From Pseudomonas viridiflava (GTDB lineage: Bacteria > Pseudomonadota > Gammaproteobacteria > Pseudomonadales > Pseudomonadaceae), in contig NZ_LKEH01000016.1 in the NCBI RefSeq assembly GCF_001642795.1, positions 1 through 64,000 of the forward strand: a stretch of 64,000 bases of DNA. The letters run 5' to 3'. The position numbers were made by a program, and so were the translations under genes. Shown here piece by piece: positions 8,326 through 18,513 of this stretch; position 1 is the first letter of the stretch, and each line of letters opens with the position of its first letter. The notes below the pieces were generated by a model. The model saw only the letters and a list, made by a program, of their open reading frames with translations. It had not been told where the DNA came from and made no database searches.

Positions 8326-9693
8326 TTACAAACGCAACAAGGTCTTCCAGGCGCGGCCCTGGAACACGGTCAGTGCCTGATGCACGCGAGCGTCCAGCAC
8401 TTCGTCGCTGATGTCCTGATGAGCCAGTTCTTCCAGTTTCCTCAGCTCGCCATACAGACGATCAAGGTCCGGCAGGTCCAGCGCACCGCGCGCCCAGTGC
8501 AGCCAGGACTGGATGCGTTCGATGCGTGGCAGCTGTTCGGCCAGATCTTCCGGCTGCTGCTGATAACGACCCAATTGCAGCGAGGTGGCTTCGTCGGCCA
8601 GCAAGCGTGGCAGCCAGCTGGCCAGCAGCGCGGCGCCCTGACGGTTGCCACGGTTGTTGCGCTCCGTGGTCCAGCTGCGTTCCAGCAACCAGCGCGAGGT
8701 GTTCAGCGAGAACTCGCCCCAACGGGTGTCCTGCAACTCTTCAAGGAACTGCTCGTGAGCGGCAGCGCGCACGTCACCGTCTTCCTGACCGGCCAGTACC
8801 AGTGGACGCCAGTCTTCCAGCAAAGCGTCCAGCGCCGCACGCAGTTGAGCGGTCGAGGCGCGTGGTGCGGCTTGGCCAAGGCTGCTGGTCAGTGCACGCA
8901 GTTCGGCGAGCAGTTCGACCCAGTCCTGCAGCAAACGCCAGTGGCCGTTGAAGCGGTACTGCTCGGCCAGACGCTGGCTGCTGCCCAGCAGATGCCAGGC
9001 CAGTGCCGAGTAAGCGTCGTCCAGCGGCGTTTCTGCCGTCAGTTCAGGTGCCGCGAGGCTCAGCGAGTAGCTGCTGGCGTCGAGCAGGCGGTAGCCGCGC
9101 TCGGCCTTGCTGATGTCGCAGGGCATCAAGGGCAGGGTTGCGGCCAGTTCGGCGGCCAGTTCCAGCAGCGCGGCAGGCTCGCCTTCGCGCAGCTCGAGTT
9201 CCAGCTCGCAGATTTCTTCCTTTTGCTTGCCTGCCACCACTTGACCGAGGTCCAGTGCGGCTTCGATCACGACCTTGGCCTTGCCACGGCCCCAGGCAAT
9301 CTCGGCCTTCTCGCGCACGAAATCGGTGGTGAACAGCGGCTTGATGGTTTTCTTGTCCAGCTCGGCCAGTTGCTCGGGCCAGCAATCGCCTTCCAGCTTC
9401 TTGAGGTCCAGCTTGGCCTTGGGCAGGTCCCAGTTGTACTCATTGCGCTCGGACAGACCGGCCACGCTCTGACCACGGGTCTTCATGGTCTGAATGATCT
9501 GATCACCGTCGCGGCGGATGCGCAGGGCAACCTTGGCGTGGGCCAGCTCACGTTCGGGCGTATCGAAGTACTGGTTCGACAGCTCGAGGCGCTCCCAGCC
9601 ACTTTTGTTGCGCTTCTTGAGCAACGGGTGTTCACGCAGTGCAGCGAGGGTCTCGCGGCTGACGCGGAGTTTGATTTCTGTTTCTTTTTGCAT
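8326..9693 (-). CDS. CYTH-CHAD protein, probable inorganic triphosphatase
   Basis: Protein of 455 residues with two domains. The N-terminal CYTH domain (about 1-205) has the signature E4-T-E6-I-K8 and the RIRRDG and EYNWDL segments of the triphosphate tunnel. The C-terminal CHAD helical domain (about 225-455) is rich in conserved histidines and arginines and is linked to polyphosphate binding. Length and layout match E. coli YgiF, a triphosphatase, so hydrolysis of inorganic triphosphate is likely. It is a single gene, divergent from argE. Confidence 0.85.
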   Translation of the reverse strand: MQKETEIKLRVSRETLAALREHPLLKKRNKSGWERLELSNQYFDTPERELAHAKVALRIRRDGDQIIQTMKTRGQSVAGLSERNEYNWDLPKAKLDLKKLEGDCWPEQLAELDKKTIKPLFTTDFVREKAEIAWGRGKAKVVIEAALDLGQVVAGKQKEEICELELELREGEPAALLELAAELAATLPLMPCDISKAERGYRLLDASSYSLSLAAPELTAETPLDDAYSALAWHLLGSSQRLAEQYRFNGHWRLLQDWVELLAELRALTSSLGQAAPRASTAQLRAALDALLEDWRPLVLAGQEDGDVRAAAHEQFLEELQDTRWGEFSLNTSRWLLERSWTTERNNRGNRQGAALLASWLPRLLADEATSLQLGRYQQQPEDLAEQLPRIERIQSWLHWARGALDLPDLDRLYGELRKLEELAHQDISDEVLDARVHQALTVFQGRAWKTLLRL

Positions 9694-9855
9694 GGCCGGG
9701 GGAATCCAAACGCTTGAGCTGATATCGGGAGCGCAGCCCGTGACTGAATGGCTGCTGAGGGCGGCAGTGTACAGGACATGGCCCTTAACGGTTTATTCCT
9801 GGGTCGTTATGACCCTATGATGGGGCGTGTTTCGACCCGATTACAGGAAGCGCTC

Positions 9856-11004
9856 ATGCCCTTGCCGTCCATGAAAGACCAGTTTGCAGCCCTGATCGCT
9901 GCGCCGTCGGTAAGCTGCACCCAGCCTTCCCTGGACCAGTCCAATCGTCCTGTCATCGACCTGCTGGCCGGATGGCTCGGCGATCTGGGGTTCGCCTGCG
10001 ATATTCAACAAGTGTCGCCCGGCAAGTTCAATCTGCTGGCGACCTTCGGCACAGGCCCCGGCGGTCTGGTACTGGCCGGGCACAGCGACACCGTGCCGTT
10101 CGACGAGGCCTTGTGGAAAACCGATCCCTTGAAGCTCACCGAAGTGGACGGGCGCTGGGTCGGTCTGGGCAGTTGCGACATGAAAGGGTTTTTCGCGCTG
10201 GTGATCGAAGCCGTGCGCGGCCTGCTGGATCAGCCGTTCAAGCAACCGCTGCTGATCCTCGCCACCTGCGACGAAGAAAGCTCGATGGCCGGCGCGCGGG
10301 CGCTGGCTGACGCAGGTCGCCCGCTGGGTCGTGCCGCAGTGATCGGCGAGCCGACCGGGCTCAAGCCGATTCGCATGCACAAAGGCGTGATGATGGAGCG
10401 CATCGATATTCTCGGGCGCAGCGGCCACTCGTCCGACCCGAGTCTGGGCCATAGCGCGCTGGAGGCCATGCATGACGCCATCAGCGAGCTTAAGGGGTTG
10501 CGCAAGCAATGGCAGCTCGAATACCGCAACCCCCAGTTCACCGTGCCGCAGCCGACGCTGAACCTGGGCTGCATCCATGGCGGCGACAACCCTAACCGGA
10601 TCTGCGGCCAGTGCTCGCTGGAATTCGACCTGCGTCCGCTGCCGGGCATGGACCCGGATGTGCTGCGCGCGGCGATCCGGCAGAAGCTGCAACCGCTCGC
10701 CGAAATGCATCAGGTGAAGATCGATTACGCCCCGCTGTTCCCGGAGTGCGCCCCGTTTGAACAGGTGGCCGATGCCGAACTGGTGCGTGTAGCTGAACGA
10801 CTGACCGGTCATACGGCGGCTGCGGTAGCATTTGGCACCGAAGCGCCTTATCTTCAGCGCCTTGGCTGCGAGACACTGGTGCTGGGGCCGGGCGACATTG
10901 CCTGTGCGCATCAGCCGGGGGAATACCTCGAAATGTCACGCCTGACGCCTACAGTGCATCTGTTACGCCAGTTGATCGAACATTATTGCCTGACCCCGCA
11001 GTGA
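9856..11004 (+). CDS. argE: acetylornithine deacetylase
   Basis: M20-family zinc amidohydrolase of 382 residues that removes the acetyl group from N-acetylornithine in arginine synthesis. Visible metal-site motifs are LAGHSDTVPFD, SCDMKGFFAL, TCDEESSMAGA with the catalytic Glu pair, GEPTGLKPIRMHKG, and the C-terminal GPGDIACAHQPGEYL with a ligand His. The start at 9856 follows AGGAAG; longer frames upstream lack a site. argA lies 121 bases downstream on the same strand. A second, different ArgE-like protein is encoded at 40370. Confidence 0.9.
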   Translation: MPLPSMKDQFAALIAAPSVSCTQPSLDQSNRPVIDLLAGWLGDLGFACDIQQVSPGKFNLLATFGTGPGGLVLAGHSDTVPFDEALWKTDPLKLTEVDGRWVGLGSCDMKGFFALVIEAVRGLLDQPFKQPLLILATCDEESSMAGARALADAGRPLGRAAVIGEPTGLKPIRMHKGVMMERIDILGRSGHSSDPSLGHSALEAMHDAISELKGLRKQWQLEYRNPQFTVPQPTLNLGCIHGGDNPNRICGQCSLEFDLRPLPGMDPDVLRAAIRQKLQPLAEMHQVKIDYAPLFPECAPFEQVADAELVRVAERLTGHTAAAVAFGTEAPYLQRLGCETLVLGPGDIACAHQPGEYLEMSRLTPTVHLLRQLIEHYCLTPQ

Positions 11005-11125
11005 GGCGGGTCGGATAACCTTGAAAAGGAGAGTGCGCGTGTTGCCAAGCCTGTTCCGACGATAACCGCCCAGCGTTGTGCGTGTTTCTGCCCTTCGTCC
11101 ATTTTTTCTACAGGCTCTTGCTGTC

Positions 11126-12424
11126 ATGCCCGAATACGTTAACTGGCTTCGCCATGCGTCTCCCTATATCAATGCCCACCGCGACTGCACCTTCGTCGTC
11201 ATGCTGCCCGGTGACGGCGTCGCGCATCCGAACTTCGGCAACATCGTCCACGACCTAGTGCTGCTGCACAGCCTGGGTGTGCGGCTGGTGCTGGTTCACG
11301 GCTCGCGTCCGCAGATCGAAAGCCGTCTGGCGCAGCGCGGCATCACCCCGCGCTTTCATCGCGACATGCGTATTACCGATACCGAAACCCTTGAATGCGT
11401 GATCGATGCTGTCGGCCAGCTGCGCATTGCCATTGAGGCGCGCCTGTCGATGGACATGGCCGCCTCGCCGATGCAGGGCTCACGTCTGCGCGTGACCAGC
11501 GGCAACGTGGTGACAGCGCGTCCGATCGGCGTGCTGGAAGGTGTCGATTACCAGCACACCGGCGAAGTGCGCCGGGTCGACCGCAAGGGCATCAATCGCT
11601 TGCTGGACGAACGCCATATCGTCTTGCTGTCGCCGCTGGGCTATTCGCCAACCGGTGAGATTTTCAACCTGGCCTGTGAAGACGTGGCGACTCGCGCGGC
11701 CATCGATCTGGCGGCCGACAAGCTGCTGCTGTTCGGTGCTGAAACAGGCTTGCTGGACGAGCAGGGCCGTCTGGTGCGCGAATTGCGTCCGCAGCAGGTG
11801 CCTGCGCATTTGCAGCGTCTGGGCAGCAACTATCAGGCGGAACTGCTCGATGCAGCGGCCGAGGCCTGTCGTGGCGGCGTGGGTCGCAGCCATATTGTCA
11901 GCTACGCCGAAAACGGCTCGCTGCTGACCGAACTGTTCACCCGGGACGGTGGCGGTACGCTGGTGGCCCAGGAGCAGTTCGAACTGGTGCGCGAGGCGGC
12001 GATCGAAGACGTGGGCGGCTTGATGGACCTGATCACGCCGCTGGAAGAGCAGGGCATTCTGGTGCGTCGTTCACGCGAAGTGCTGGAGCGCGAGATCACC
12101 CAGTTCAGCGTGGTCGAGCGCGAAGGGCTGATCATCGCCTGTGCGGCGCTGTATCCGATTGCCGACTCTCAGGCGGGCGAACTGGCGTGTCTGGCGGTCA
12201 ACCCCGAGTACCGTCATGGCGGCCGTGGTGACGAGCTGCTCGAACGCATCGAAAACCGCGCCCGCGCACTGGGGCTCACGACGTTGTTCGTCCTTACGAC
12301 CCGTACCGCGCACTGGTTCCGCGAGCGTGGTTTCGAGCCAAGCAGCGTCGACCGCCTGCCTAGCGCGCGTGCGTCGTTATATAACTACCAGCGTAATTCG
12401 AAGATATTCGAGAAGGCGATTTGA
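11126..12424 (+). CDS. argA: N-acetylglutamate synthase
   Basis: First enzyme of arginine synthesis, transferring acetyl from acetyl-CoA to glutamate. The 432 residues are the usual ArgA length. An N-terminal amino-acid-kinase-like domain (about 1-285; VLVHGSRPQIESRL, LLFGAETGLLDEQG) senses arginine, and a C-terminal GNAT domain (about 290-432; LACLAVNPEYRHGGRGDELL) is catalytic. The start MPEYVNWLRHASPYI at 11126 matches known ArgA N-termini; the ORF from 11078 is longer than needed. Feedback inhibition by arginine is expected from the family. Confidence 0.95.
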   Translation: MPEYVNWLRHASPYINAHRDCTFVVMLPGDGVAHPNFGNIVHDLVLLHSLGVRLVLVHGSRPQIESRLAQRGITPRFHRDMRITDTETLECVIDAVGQLRIAIEARLSMDMAASPMQGSRLRVTSGNVVTARPIGVLEGVDYQHTGEVRRVDRKGINRLLDERHIVLLSPLGYSPTGEIFNLACEDVATRAAIDLAADKLLLFGAETGLLDEQGRLVRELRPQQVPAHLQRLGSNYQAELLDAAAEACRGGVGRSHIVSYAENGSLLTELFTRDGGGTLVAQEQFELVREAAIEDVGGLMDLITPLEEQGILVRRSREVLEREITQFSVVEREGLIIACAALYPIADSQAGELACLAVNPEYRHGGRGDELLERIENRARALGLTTLFVLTTRTAHWFRERGFEPSSVDRLPSARASLYNYQRNSKIFEKAI

Positions 12425-12461
12425 GTCGCTGGCAAGCGTAATGATCGCTGAAGTGCTGACC

Positions 12462-12688
12462 GGACGCGGAGCACTCATTGTTATAAACACTGATCGTGCC
12501 CATCGCTCCGCGTGGGCATGCCTCCCGTGACGCTCCGCGTCACAAATGGCGCAGATTGCGGATCAAGTGAGCCCAGCGCATGACGTGAATAGCGCTGGAG
12601 CTCGGCCACGCATCTGCGCCGTATTCGAGAGCGGACGCGGAGCGTCCTGGGCGGCGTTACCACGCAGAGCGTGGGAACGATCATCACA
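12462..12688. repeat. composite palindromic repeat, inverted copy of the 53.6-53.8 kb block
   Basis: Outer palindromes (CATCGCTCCGCGTGGGCATG; GACGCGGAGCGTCC; CCACGCAGAGCGTGGG) enclose a non-palindromic core of about 90 bases at 12550-12640 (GTGAGCCCAGCGCATGACGT, then CGCTGGAGCTCGG). The reverse complement of that core is at about 53665-53760. The region 12425-12770 holds no gene. Confidence 0.8.
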
Positions 12689-12699
12689 AGTCCGATCCC

Positions 12700-12760
12700 A
12701 TCAAGTTTGCTGCGCGATAGCGCCAGGTTGAAGACTGGGTGGCGCCCCCACCGAGGCTGT
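12700..12760 (+). repeat. short dispersed intergenic element, copy 2
   Basis: It aligns with 14-70 over about 60 bases: AAGTTTGCTGCGCGATAGCG, then GTTGAAGAC, GGGTGGCGCC and a CCCAC run, with GTATTC at the end of both copies. It is adjacent to the composite repeat, on the far side from argA. Any frame across it is broken by TAG. Confidence 0.55.
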
Positions 12761-12770
12761 ATTCCAGCCC

Positions 12771-14360
12771 TCAGTTACTGATCGCCAGAATACTCGCCTG
12801 ATACGATCCGACGAAGGTGTCGAAATCCACCACTTCTTCGGTCGCTTCCAGTTCGGCCTGTTCGGCTATCGAGGTTTTCGCCAGTTCTTCGAAGTGCGCC
12901 TGCTCTTCGGCTGTCAGCGGGTGATTGCGGAAGTATTCGGCATGAAGCTGGCTCTGGCGCAACGAGAACCCGGTGAAGCCTTCGTTGTGCGCCCTCATAC
13001 TTTCCAGCACCTGCGCCGACGGCGTCAGTGATGCATCAGCTACTTTCGCATGCTGCACCGCCATCGATTTCAGATGCTCGTCAGTGCCCTGAGCCTCGTC
13101 GAGCAACTGCGCAATCGGCGTGATCTTCTGCAGCAGTTCGTTGGCCCAGTCTTTCAGTTTGATCGGGTCGTTGTTGCGTAGCAGTTCCAGATCAGGGCGA
13201 CGTCCTTCCTTGACCACGGTCAGGAAGTTGGAGCCTGCGTTCGAGCACTCGTGGTTGGCCAGTTGCGGGCTTTCCTCAAGGGCGCAATACAGCACGAAGG
13301 CGTCGATGAAGCGCGACTGCTCCAGGCTGATGCCGGTCGGCAGGAACGGGTTGATGTCCAGACAGCGGACTTCGACGTACTGCACGCCACGCGACATCAG
13401 CGCCTGAATCGGACGCTCGCCCGTGTAGGTCACACGCTTGGGACGGATGTTGGAGTAGTACTCGTTCTCGATCTGCAGCACGTTGGTGTTGAGCTGCACC
13501 CATTCGCCGTTGGCGTCGTGAGTGCCGGTTTCGACATAAGGCGCATAGGGCGTGGCAACGGCCTTGCGCAGGCTGTCGGTGTAGCTGACCAGATCGTTGT
13601 AGCACGGCGTCAGATCGGCCTGAGCGTTGCTCTGGTAGCCCAGATCGCTCATGCGCAGGCTGGTCGCGTACGGCAGATACAGCGTGTCGCCGTCGAACTG
13701 TTCGAGCATGTGCGGTTGCCCGCGCAGGAAGCCTGCATCCAGCGCCGGCGAGGCACCGAACAGGTACATCAGCAGCCAGCTGTAGCGGCGGAAGTTACGA
13801 ATCAGCGCAATGTAGGAGTGCGACTGGTAGTCACGCGCGTCACCGGCAAAATCTTCGGTCTGCTTCAACAACGCCCAGGCGTCTTCAGGCAGCGAGAAAT
13901 TGTAATGAATGCCGGCGATGCACTGCATGGTCTTGCCATAACGCAGGGCCAGGCCCTTGCGGTACACATATTTGAGCTTGCCGATGTTCGAGGTGCCGTA
14001 ATAGGCAATCGGTATATGTTCTTCGTCCGGCAGCGGGCAGGGCATGGACGGGCTCCACAGCAGCTCGCGGTCCAGCTTGCTGTAGGCGAAGCGATGGATC
14101 CTGTCGAGGCTGTCGAGTGTCTGCACCGGGTCTTTGAGCGCCGGTGTGATGAACTCCAGCAGCGACTCTGAATAGTCGGTGGTGATCAGTCCATTGGTCA
14201 AAGCCGCGCCCAGAGCGGTCGGATGAGGCGTCTGCGCCAGGTGTGCCTGTTCGGTCACACGCAGGCATTCGCGCTCGATACCGTGCAGGCACTGCTCCAG
14301 CAGAGAGAGGTTGTTGCGCTCGCCGAGCAAAGCCAGACGACGGTTTAAAAGTTCGCTCAA
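12771..14360 (-). CDS. gshA: glutamate-cysteine ligase
   Basis: First step of glutathione synthesis (gamma-glutamylcysteine from glutamate, cysteine and ATP), cytosolic. The protein is 529 residues, close to E. coli-type GshA. Signatures include GIERECLRV near the N-terminus, [23 protein letters not shown] and [12 protein letters not shown] chose a TTG start at 14360 ([15 protein letters not shown]), with an AAGGA box about 8 bases upstream; it fits the family N-terminus. A GTG five codons earlier and an ATG at 14477 are also in frame but less likely. Weak start usage may limit expression. The 245 bases upstream contain no gene and should hold its promoter. Confidence 0.93.
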   Translation of the reverse strand: MSELLNRRLALLGERNNLSLLEQCLHGIERECLRVTEQAHLAQTPHPTALGAALTNGLITTDYSESLLEFITPALKDPVQTLDSLDRIHRFAYSKLDRELLWSPSMPCPLPDEEHIPIAYYGTSNIGKLKYVYRKGLALRYGKTMQCIAGIHYNFSLPEDAWALLKQTEDFAGDARDYQSHSYIALIRNFRRYSWLLMYLFGASPALDAGFLRGQPHMLEQFDGDTLYLPYATSLRMSDLGYQSNAQADLTPCYNDLVSYTDSLRKAVATPYAPYVETGTHDANGEWVQLNTNVLQIENEYYSNIRPKRVTYTGERPIQALMSRGVQYVEVRCLDINPFLPTGISLEQSRFIDAFVLYCALEESPQLANHECSNAGSNFLTVVKEGRRPDLELLRNNDPIKLKDWANELLQKITPIAQLLDEAQGTDEHLKSMAVQHAKVADASLTPSAQVLESMRAHNEGFTGFSLRQSQLHAEYFRNHPLTAEEQAHFEELAKTSIAEQAELEATEEVVDFDTFVGSYQASILAISN

Positions 14361-14605
14361 GGTGGAATCCTTCACGCATCGGTCGCCCCGATATGGGGGT
14401 GGACATGACGGTCTACAAGGGTGAAGAAAGGAACTGGCGTTTTCGCCTGGTTGGGGTCTTTTGACACCTGTTCGCAATCACGGCTCTTCGTCGTACCACC
14501 AAATGGACTCGGCGCCACGCTAATGGTGCCGAAATTAACCCAAATCGGTCGCCTACAGCTAGATTCCGTTCTCAGCGATCACGTTCGTCCCGTGTTCATT
14601 GAAGT

Positions 14606-14989
14606 CTAGATGACGGCGAACGTGCCTTGAGCCTTGGCCACCAGCTTGTCGCCCTGAACCACTTCTGCCTCCACAACCAGCGTGCGACGTCCGGCATGCA
14701 ACACCTTGGCGATGCACAGCACCTCGCCTTCGGACACACCGCGCACGTAGTTGATCTTGCATTCTATGGTCACGCTGCGCTGATCGAAGCCGTGGGAGCT
14801 GGAACAGGCCAGCCCCATGCTGATGTCGACCAGGCTGAAGATTGCCCCGCCGTGCATCACATTGCCGCGATTGCGCAGGTGCGCCTCCAGCGGCAGTGCA
14901 ACTTCGGCGACACCTTCATCCAGGCGCCGCAGCTCACAGCCCAGCATCTTGAAAAAGGCGCTGTGGGTCAGGTCTTCAGGAATATCCAT
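14606..14989 (-). CDS. PaaI-family hotdog thioesterase
   Basis: Small acyl-CoA thioesterase-like protein, 127 residues, single hotdog fold. The segment RNRGNVMHGGAIFSLVDISMG holds the HGG motif and the aspartate typical of PaaI/YbgC-like enzymes. The substrate is unknown; phenylacetyl- or other acyl-CoA cleavage is the family norm. Its ATG overlaps the tex stop codon by one base (TGATG), so it is probably translated from the tex transcript. Confidence 0.8.
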   Translation of the reverse strand: MDIPEDLTHSAFFKMLGCELRRLDEGVAEVALPLEAHLRNRGNVMHGGAIFSLVDISMGLACSSSHGFDQRSVTIECKINYVRGVSEGEVLCIAKVLHAGRRTLVVEAEVVQGDKLVAKAQGTFAVI

Positions 14990-17310
14990 CAGCGCTTCTT
15001 CAACTGCTTGGCGTTGGCGAACAGCGAGGCCATGGCGTTGTTGACGGGCGCAGCGGTGGTGGTTTCCTTGCGTGGCGCGCTGTTCTGCTGGCGCGGCGAC
15101 GAGCCTGGACGTGCGCCACGGGCACCGTCGATTTTCTCGCCCGGCGTGTCGCTCATGCGCATAGACAGGCCGACGCGTTTGCGCGGGATGTCGACTTCCA
15201 TGACCTTCACTTTCACCACGTCGCCGGCCTTGACCGCTTCACGCGGGTCCTTGATGAACTTCTCCGACAGCGCAGAGATGTGCACCAGACCGTCCTGATG
15301 CACGCCGATATCGACGAAGGCACCGAAGTTGGTGACGTTGGTGACCACGCCTTCGAGGATCATGCCCAGTTGCAGGTCCTTGAGGTCTTCGACGCCGTCT
15401 TGGAACTCGGCAGTCTTGAACTCTGGACGTGGGTCGCGACCCGGCTTTTCAAGTTCCTGCAGAATGTCGGTCACGGTCGGCAGACCGAAGGTTTCGTCGG
15501 TGAATTTTTTCGGGTCCAGACGCTTCAGGAAGCTGGCATCGCCGATCAGCGAACGGATATCACGGTCGGTTTCCGCCGCGATGCGCTGCACCAGCGGGTA
15601 GGCTTCCGGGTGAACGGCCGAGGAATCCAGCGGGTTGTCGCCGCTCATGACGCGCAGGAAGCCTGCGGCCTGTTCGAACGTCTTCTCGCCGAGACGGGCC
15701 ACTTTCTTGAGCGCCGCGCGGGTTTTGAATGCGCCGTTTTCGTCGCGGTGAGCAACGATGTTCTGCGCCAGCGTCGTGTTCAGGCCGGAAATGCGCGCCA
15801 GCAGGGCGACGGAGGCGGTATTCACGTCCACGCCCACGGCGTTCACGCAGTCTTCCACCACCGCATCCAGGCCGCGTGCCAGTTTCAGCTGAGAAACGTC
15901 ATGCTGGTACTGGCCGACGCCGATGGATTTCGGATCGATTTTCACCAGCTCAGCCAGCGGATCCTGCAGGCGACGGGCAATGGACACTGCGCCACGAATC
16001 GACACGTCCAGGTCCGGGAATTCCTTGGCCGCCAGCTCCGATGCCGAATAAACGGATGCACCGGCTTCGGAAACCATGACCTTGGTCATTTTCAGACCTG
16101 GGTATTTTTTGATCAGGTCGGCTGCCAGCTTGTCGGTTTCGCGGCTGGCAGTGCCGTTGCCGATGGCGATCAGATCGACCGAATGCTTGGCACACAGGGC
16201 TGCCAGCACGGCGATGGTCTGGTCCCACTGGTTCTTGGGCACATGCGGATAAACAGTGGCGTAGTCGAGCAGCTTGCCGGTGGCGTCTACCACCGCAACC
16301 TTGCAACCGGTCCGCAGGCCGGGATCGAGGCCCACCGTGGCGCGCTGACCGGCCGGTGCGGCCAGCAGCAGGTCGTGCAGGTTATGCGCGAACACGTTGA
16401 TCGCTTCGGTCTCGGCGCCGTCGCGCAACTCGCCCAACAGGTCGGTTTCCAGGTGGCTGTAGAGCTTGACCTTCCAGGTCCAGCGCACCACCTCGGCCAG
16501 CCACTTGTCCGCAGGGCGGCTCTGGTTCTGGATGCCGAAACGTTCGCCAATCATCAGTTCGCACGGATGCATGGTGCCCGGCAGCTCTTCGCCGACTTTC
16601 AGTGCGGAACTGAGAAAGCCTTCGTTGCGGCCACGGAAAATCGCCAGGGCGCGGTGCGACGGCATGCTTTCGAGTGGCTCGTCGTGTTCGAAGTAGTCGC
16701 GGAACTTGGCGCCTTCCTCTTCCTTGCCCGGTACAACACGCGCGCTGATCACGGCTTCCTGTTTCAGGAAACCGCGCAGTTTATCGAGCAGGGACGCGTC
16801 TTCAGCGAAGCGCTCCATCAGGATGTATTTGGCACCTTCCAGCGCGGCCTTTACGTCGGCTACGCCTTTTTCGGCGTCGACGAAGCGGGCGGCTTCGGTC
16901 TCGGGTGTCAGGCTCGGGTCGTTGAACAGGCCGTCGGCCAGCTCGCCCAGACCGGCTTCGAGGGCGATCTGGCCCTTGGTGCGGCGTTTCTGCTTGTACG
17001 GCAGGTACAAGTCTTCAAGACGGGTCTTGGTGTCGGCCAGCTTGATGTCGCGGGCCAGTTCCGGGGTCAGTTTGCCCTGCTCTTCGATGCTTGCAAGGAT
17101 GCTGACACGCCGGTCGTCCAGCTCGCGCAAATAGCGCAGGCGCTCTTCAAGATGACGCAGTTGCGTGTCATCGAGGCTGCCGGTCACTTCCTTGCGGTAG
17201 CGGGAAATGAAGGGCACTGTCGAGCCTTCATCCAGTAGTGCTACGGCCGCTGCGACCTGTTGCGGGCGTACGCCGAGTTCTTCGGCGATGCGGCTGTTGA
17301 TGCTGTCCAT
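14989..17310 (-). CDS. tex: transcription accessory protein Tex
   Basis: Large nucleic-acid-binding protein of 773 residues, the family length. N-terminal Tex helical region, a YqgF/RNase H-like domain ([20 protein letters not shown] near 320), helix-hairpin-helix motifs ([20 protein letters not shown] near 500) and a C-terminal S1 RNA-binding domain ([20 protein letters not shown] near 640). The start [13 protein letters not shown] at 17310 has an AGGTGG site; the ORF reaches 17334. It acts in transcription and RNA metabolism; the exact role is not fixed in the literature I know. It is followed by the thioesterase gene in the same operon. Confidence 0.93.
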   Translation of the reverse strand: MDSINSRIAEELGVRPQQVAAAVALLDEGSTVPFISRYRKEVTGSLDDTQLRHLEERLRYLRELDDRRVSILASIEEQGKLTPELARDIKLADTKTRLEDLYLPYKQKRRTKGQIALEAGLGELADGLFNDPSLTPETEAARFVDAEKGVADVKAALEGAKYILMERFAEDASLLDKLRGFLKQEAVISARVVPGKEEEGAKFRDYFEHDEPLESMPSHRALAIFRGRNEGFLSSALKVGEELPGTMHPCELMIGERFGIQNQSRPADKWLAEVVRWTWKVKLYSHLETDLLGELRDGAETEAINVFAHNLHDLLLAAPAGQRATVGLDPGLRTGCKVAVVDATGKLLDYATVYPHVPKNQWDQTIAVLAALCAKHSVDLIAIGNGTASRETDKLAADLIKKYPGLKMTKVMVSEAGASVYSASELAAKEFPDLDVSIRGAVSIARRLQDPLAELVKIDPKSIGVGQYQHDVSQLKLARGLDAVVEDCVNAVGVDVNTASVALLARISGLNTTLAQNIVAHRDENGAFKTRAALKKVARLGEKTFEQAAGFLRVMSGDNPLDSSAVHPEAYPLVQRIAAETDRDIRSLIGDASFLKRLDPKKFTDETFGLPTVTDILQELEKPGRDPRPEFKTAEFQDGVEDLKDLQLGMILEGVVTNVTNFGAFVDIGVHQDGLVHISALSEKFIKDPREAVKAGDVVKVKVMEVDIPRKRVGLSMRMSDTPGEKIDGARGARPGSSPRQQNSAPRKETTTAAPVNNAMASLFANAKQLKKR

Positions 17311-17609
17311 AAGACCACCTGGAATTGTGAGCAAAAAACTGGGCTTTTACGGTTTGCCTTGCCAGCGTCTGGCGCGTCGAGGTTTATTTATACGACTGGC
17401 GAACGGCCGTAAGTCCGATGTTGCCTGACTTTGAGGGCGGCGCATTATACCCGGCGAAGCCGGATTAGGGGATCGGCCGACGAGCGCGACCTTTTTGCCT
17501 CCGGTTAAGAACGCTTCAGTGTGGCCCCCAGTAAAATCTGCTAACAATGCACACGGTGCGCATCACCGCAGCTACGCCATAATGCGCCCCGAGATCAAAG
17601 GAGCATCCG

Positions 17610-18350
17610 ATGAGCAGCACCGCACAAAATGCTGAAGGCGAAAAAATCCTGATCGTCGATGACGATCCCGGGCTGAGCAGCCTCCTGGAACGTTTCTTCA
17701 CCAGCAAGGGCTATCGTGCCCGCGCTGTGGCGAACGTGGAGCAAATGGACCGACTGTTGTCCCGCGAGGTCTTCAACCTCGTGGTTCTGGACTTGATGCT
17801 GCCTGGGGAAGATGGCCTTTCCGCTTGCCGTCGTTTGCGTGCAGCGAACAATCAGGTGCCGATCATCATGCTCACCGCCAAGGGCGATGAGTTGAGCCGT
17901 ATCAAGGGCCTCGAACTGGGCGCCGACGATTATCTGGCCAAGCCGTTCAACCCGGACGAGCTGATGGCCCGTGTCAAGGCTGTCCTGCGCCGTCAGGCTG
18001 CACCGGTGCCAGGCGCCCCCGGCAGTGAAGACGAGTCGGTCAGCTTCGGTGACTATGTACTGTCGCTGGCGACCCGCGAGCTCAAGCGCGGTGATGAAGT
18101 GCACATGCTGACGACCGGCGAGTTCGCGGTCCTCAAGGCGCTGGTCATGCACGCTCGCGAGCCATTGACCCGTGACAAGCTGATGAATCTGGCCCGTGGC
18201 CGGGAATGGGATGCACTGGAACGCTCCATCGACGTACAGATTTCCCGTCTGCGTCGCCTGATCGAACCGGATCCTTCCAAACCCCGTTATATCCAGACGG
18301 TCTGGGGCGTAGGCTATGTATTCGTTCCAGATGGTGCCGGAAATCGCTGA
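17610..18350 (+). CDS. ompR: OmpR/AmgR-type response regulator
   Basis: Two-component response regulator of 246 residues. The receiver domain has the acidic pocket (VDDDP at 17-19), phosphoacceptor Asp61 in VVLDLMLPGEDG, and Lys111 in LAKPFNPDEL. The C-terminal OmpR/PhoB winged helix (about 150-240) ends RYIQTVWGVGYVFVPDG. A GGAG box precedes the ATG. The sensor kinase follows after 163 bases. In P. aeruginosa the pair is called AmgR-AmgS and answers membrane stress from aminoglycosides; it is orthologous to OmpR-EnvZ. The position next to tex and rimK fits my memory of that locus. Confidence 0.92.
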   Translation: MSSTAQNAEGEKILIVDDDPGLSSLLERFFTSKGYRARAVANVEQMDRLLSREVFNLVVLDLMLPGEDGLSACRRLRAANNQVPIIMLTAKGDELSRIKGLELGADDYLAKPFNPDELMARVKAVLRRQAAPVPGAPGSEDESVSFGDYVLSLATRELKRGDEVHMLTTGEFAVLKALVMHAREPLTRDKLMNLARGREWDALERSIDVQISRLRRLIEPDPSKPRYIQTVWGVGYVFVPDGAGNR

Positions 18351-18513
18351 CAGCTCGTTTGTCAGAACAGAACACCGAAGATCCTGCCAGCCACGTCGAT
18401 AATCCTGCACGGATTATCGGCCTGCTGGTTTTTTGCGTTCGTACCTCGGGTCTGTCCCGCGTCCGGCAAACTTGCGAGCCCAGGCTCGCCCTGCAAAGTG
18501 TGTAGCTGCAGTT

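Noticed and set aside
15280-17238. Plus-strand ORF of 652 codons opposite tex
   Set aside because: Antisense shadow of tex; composition (Gly, Val, Gln, His rich) has no family match.
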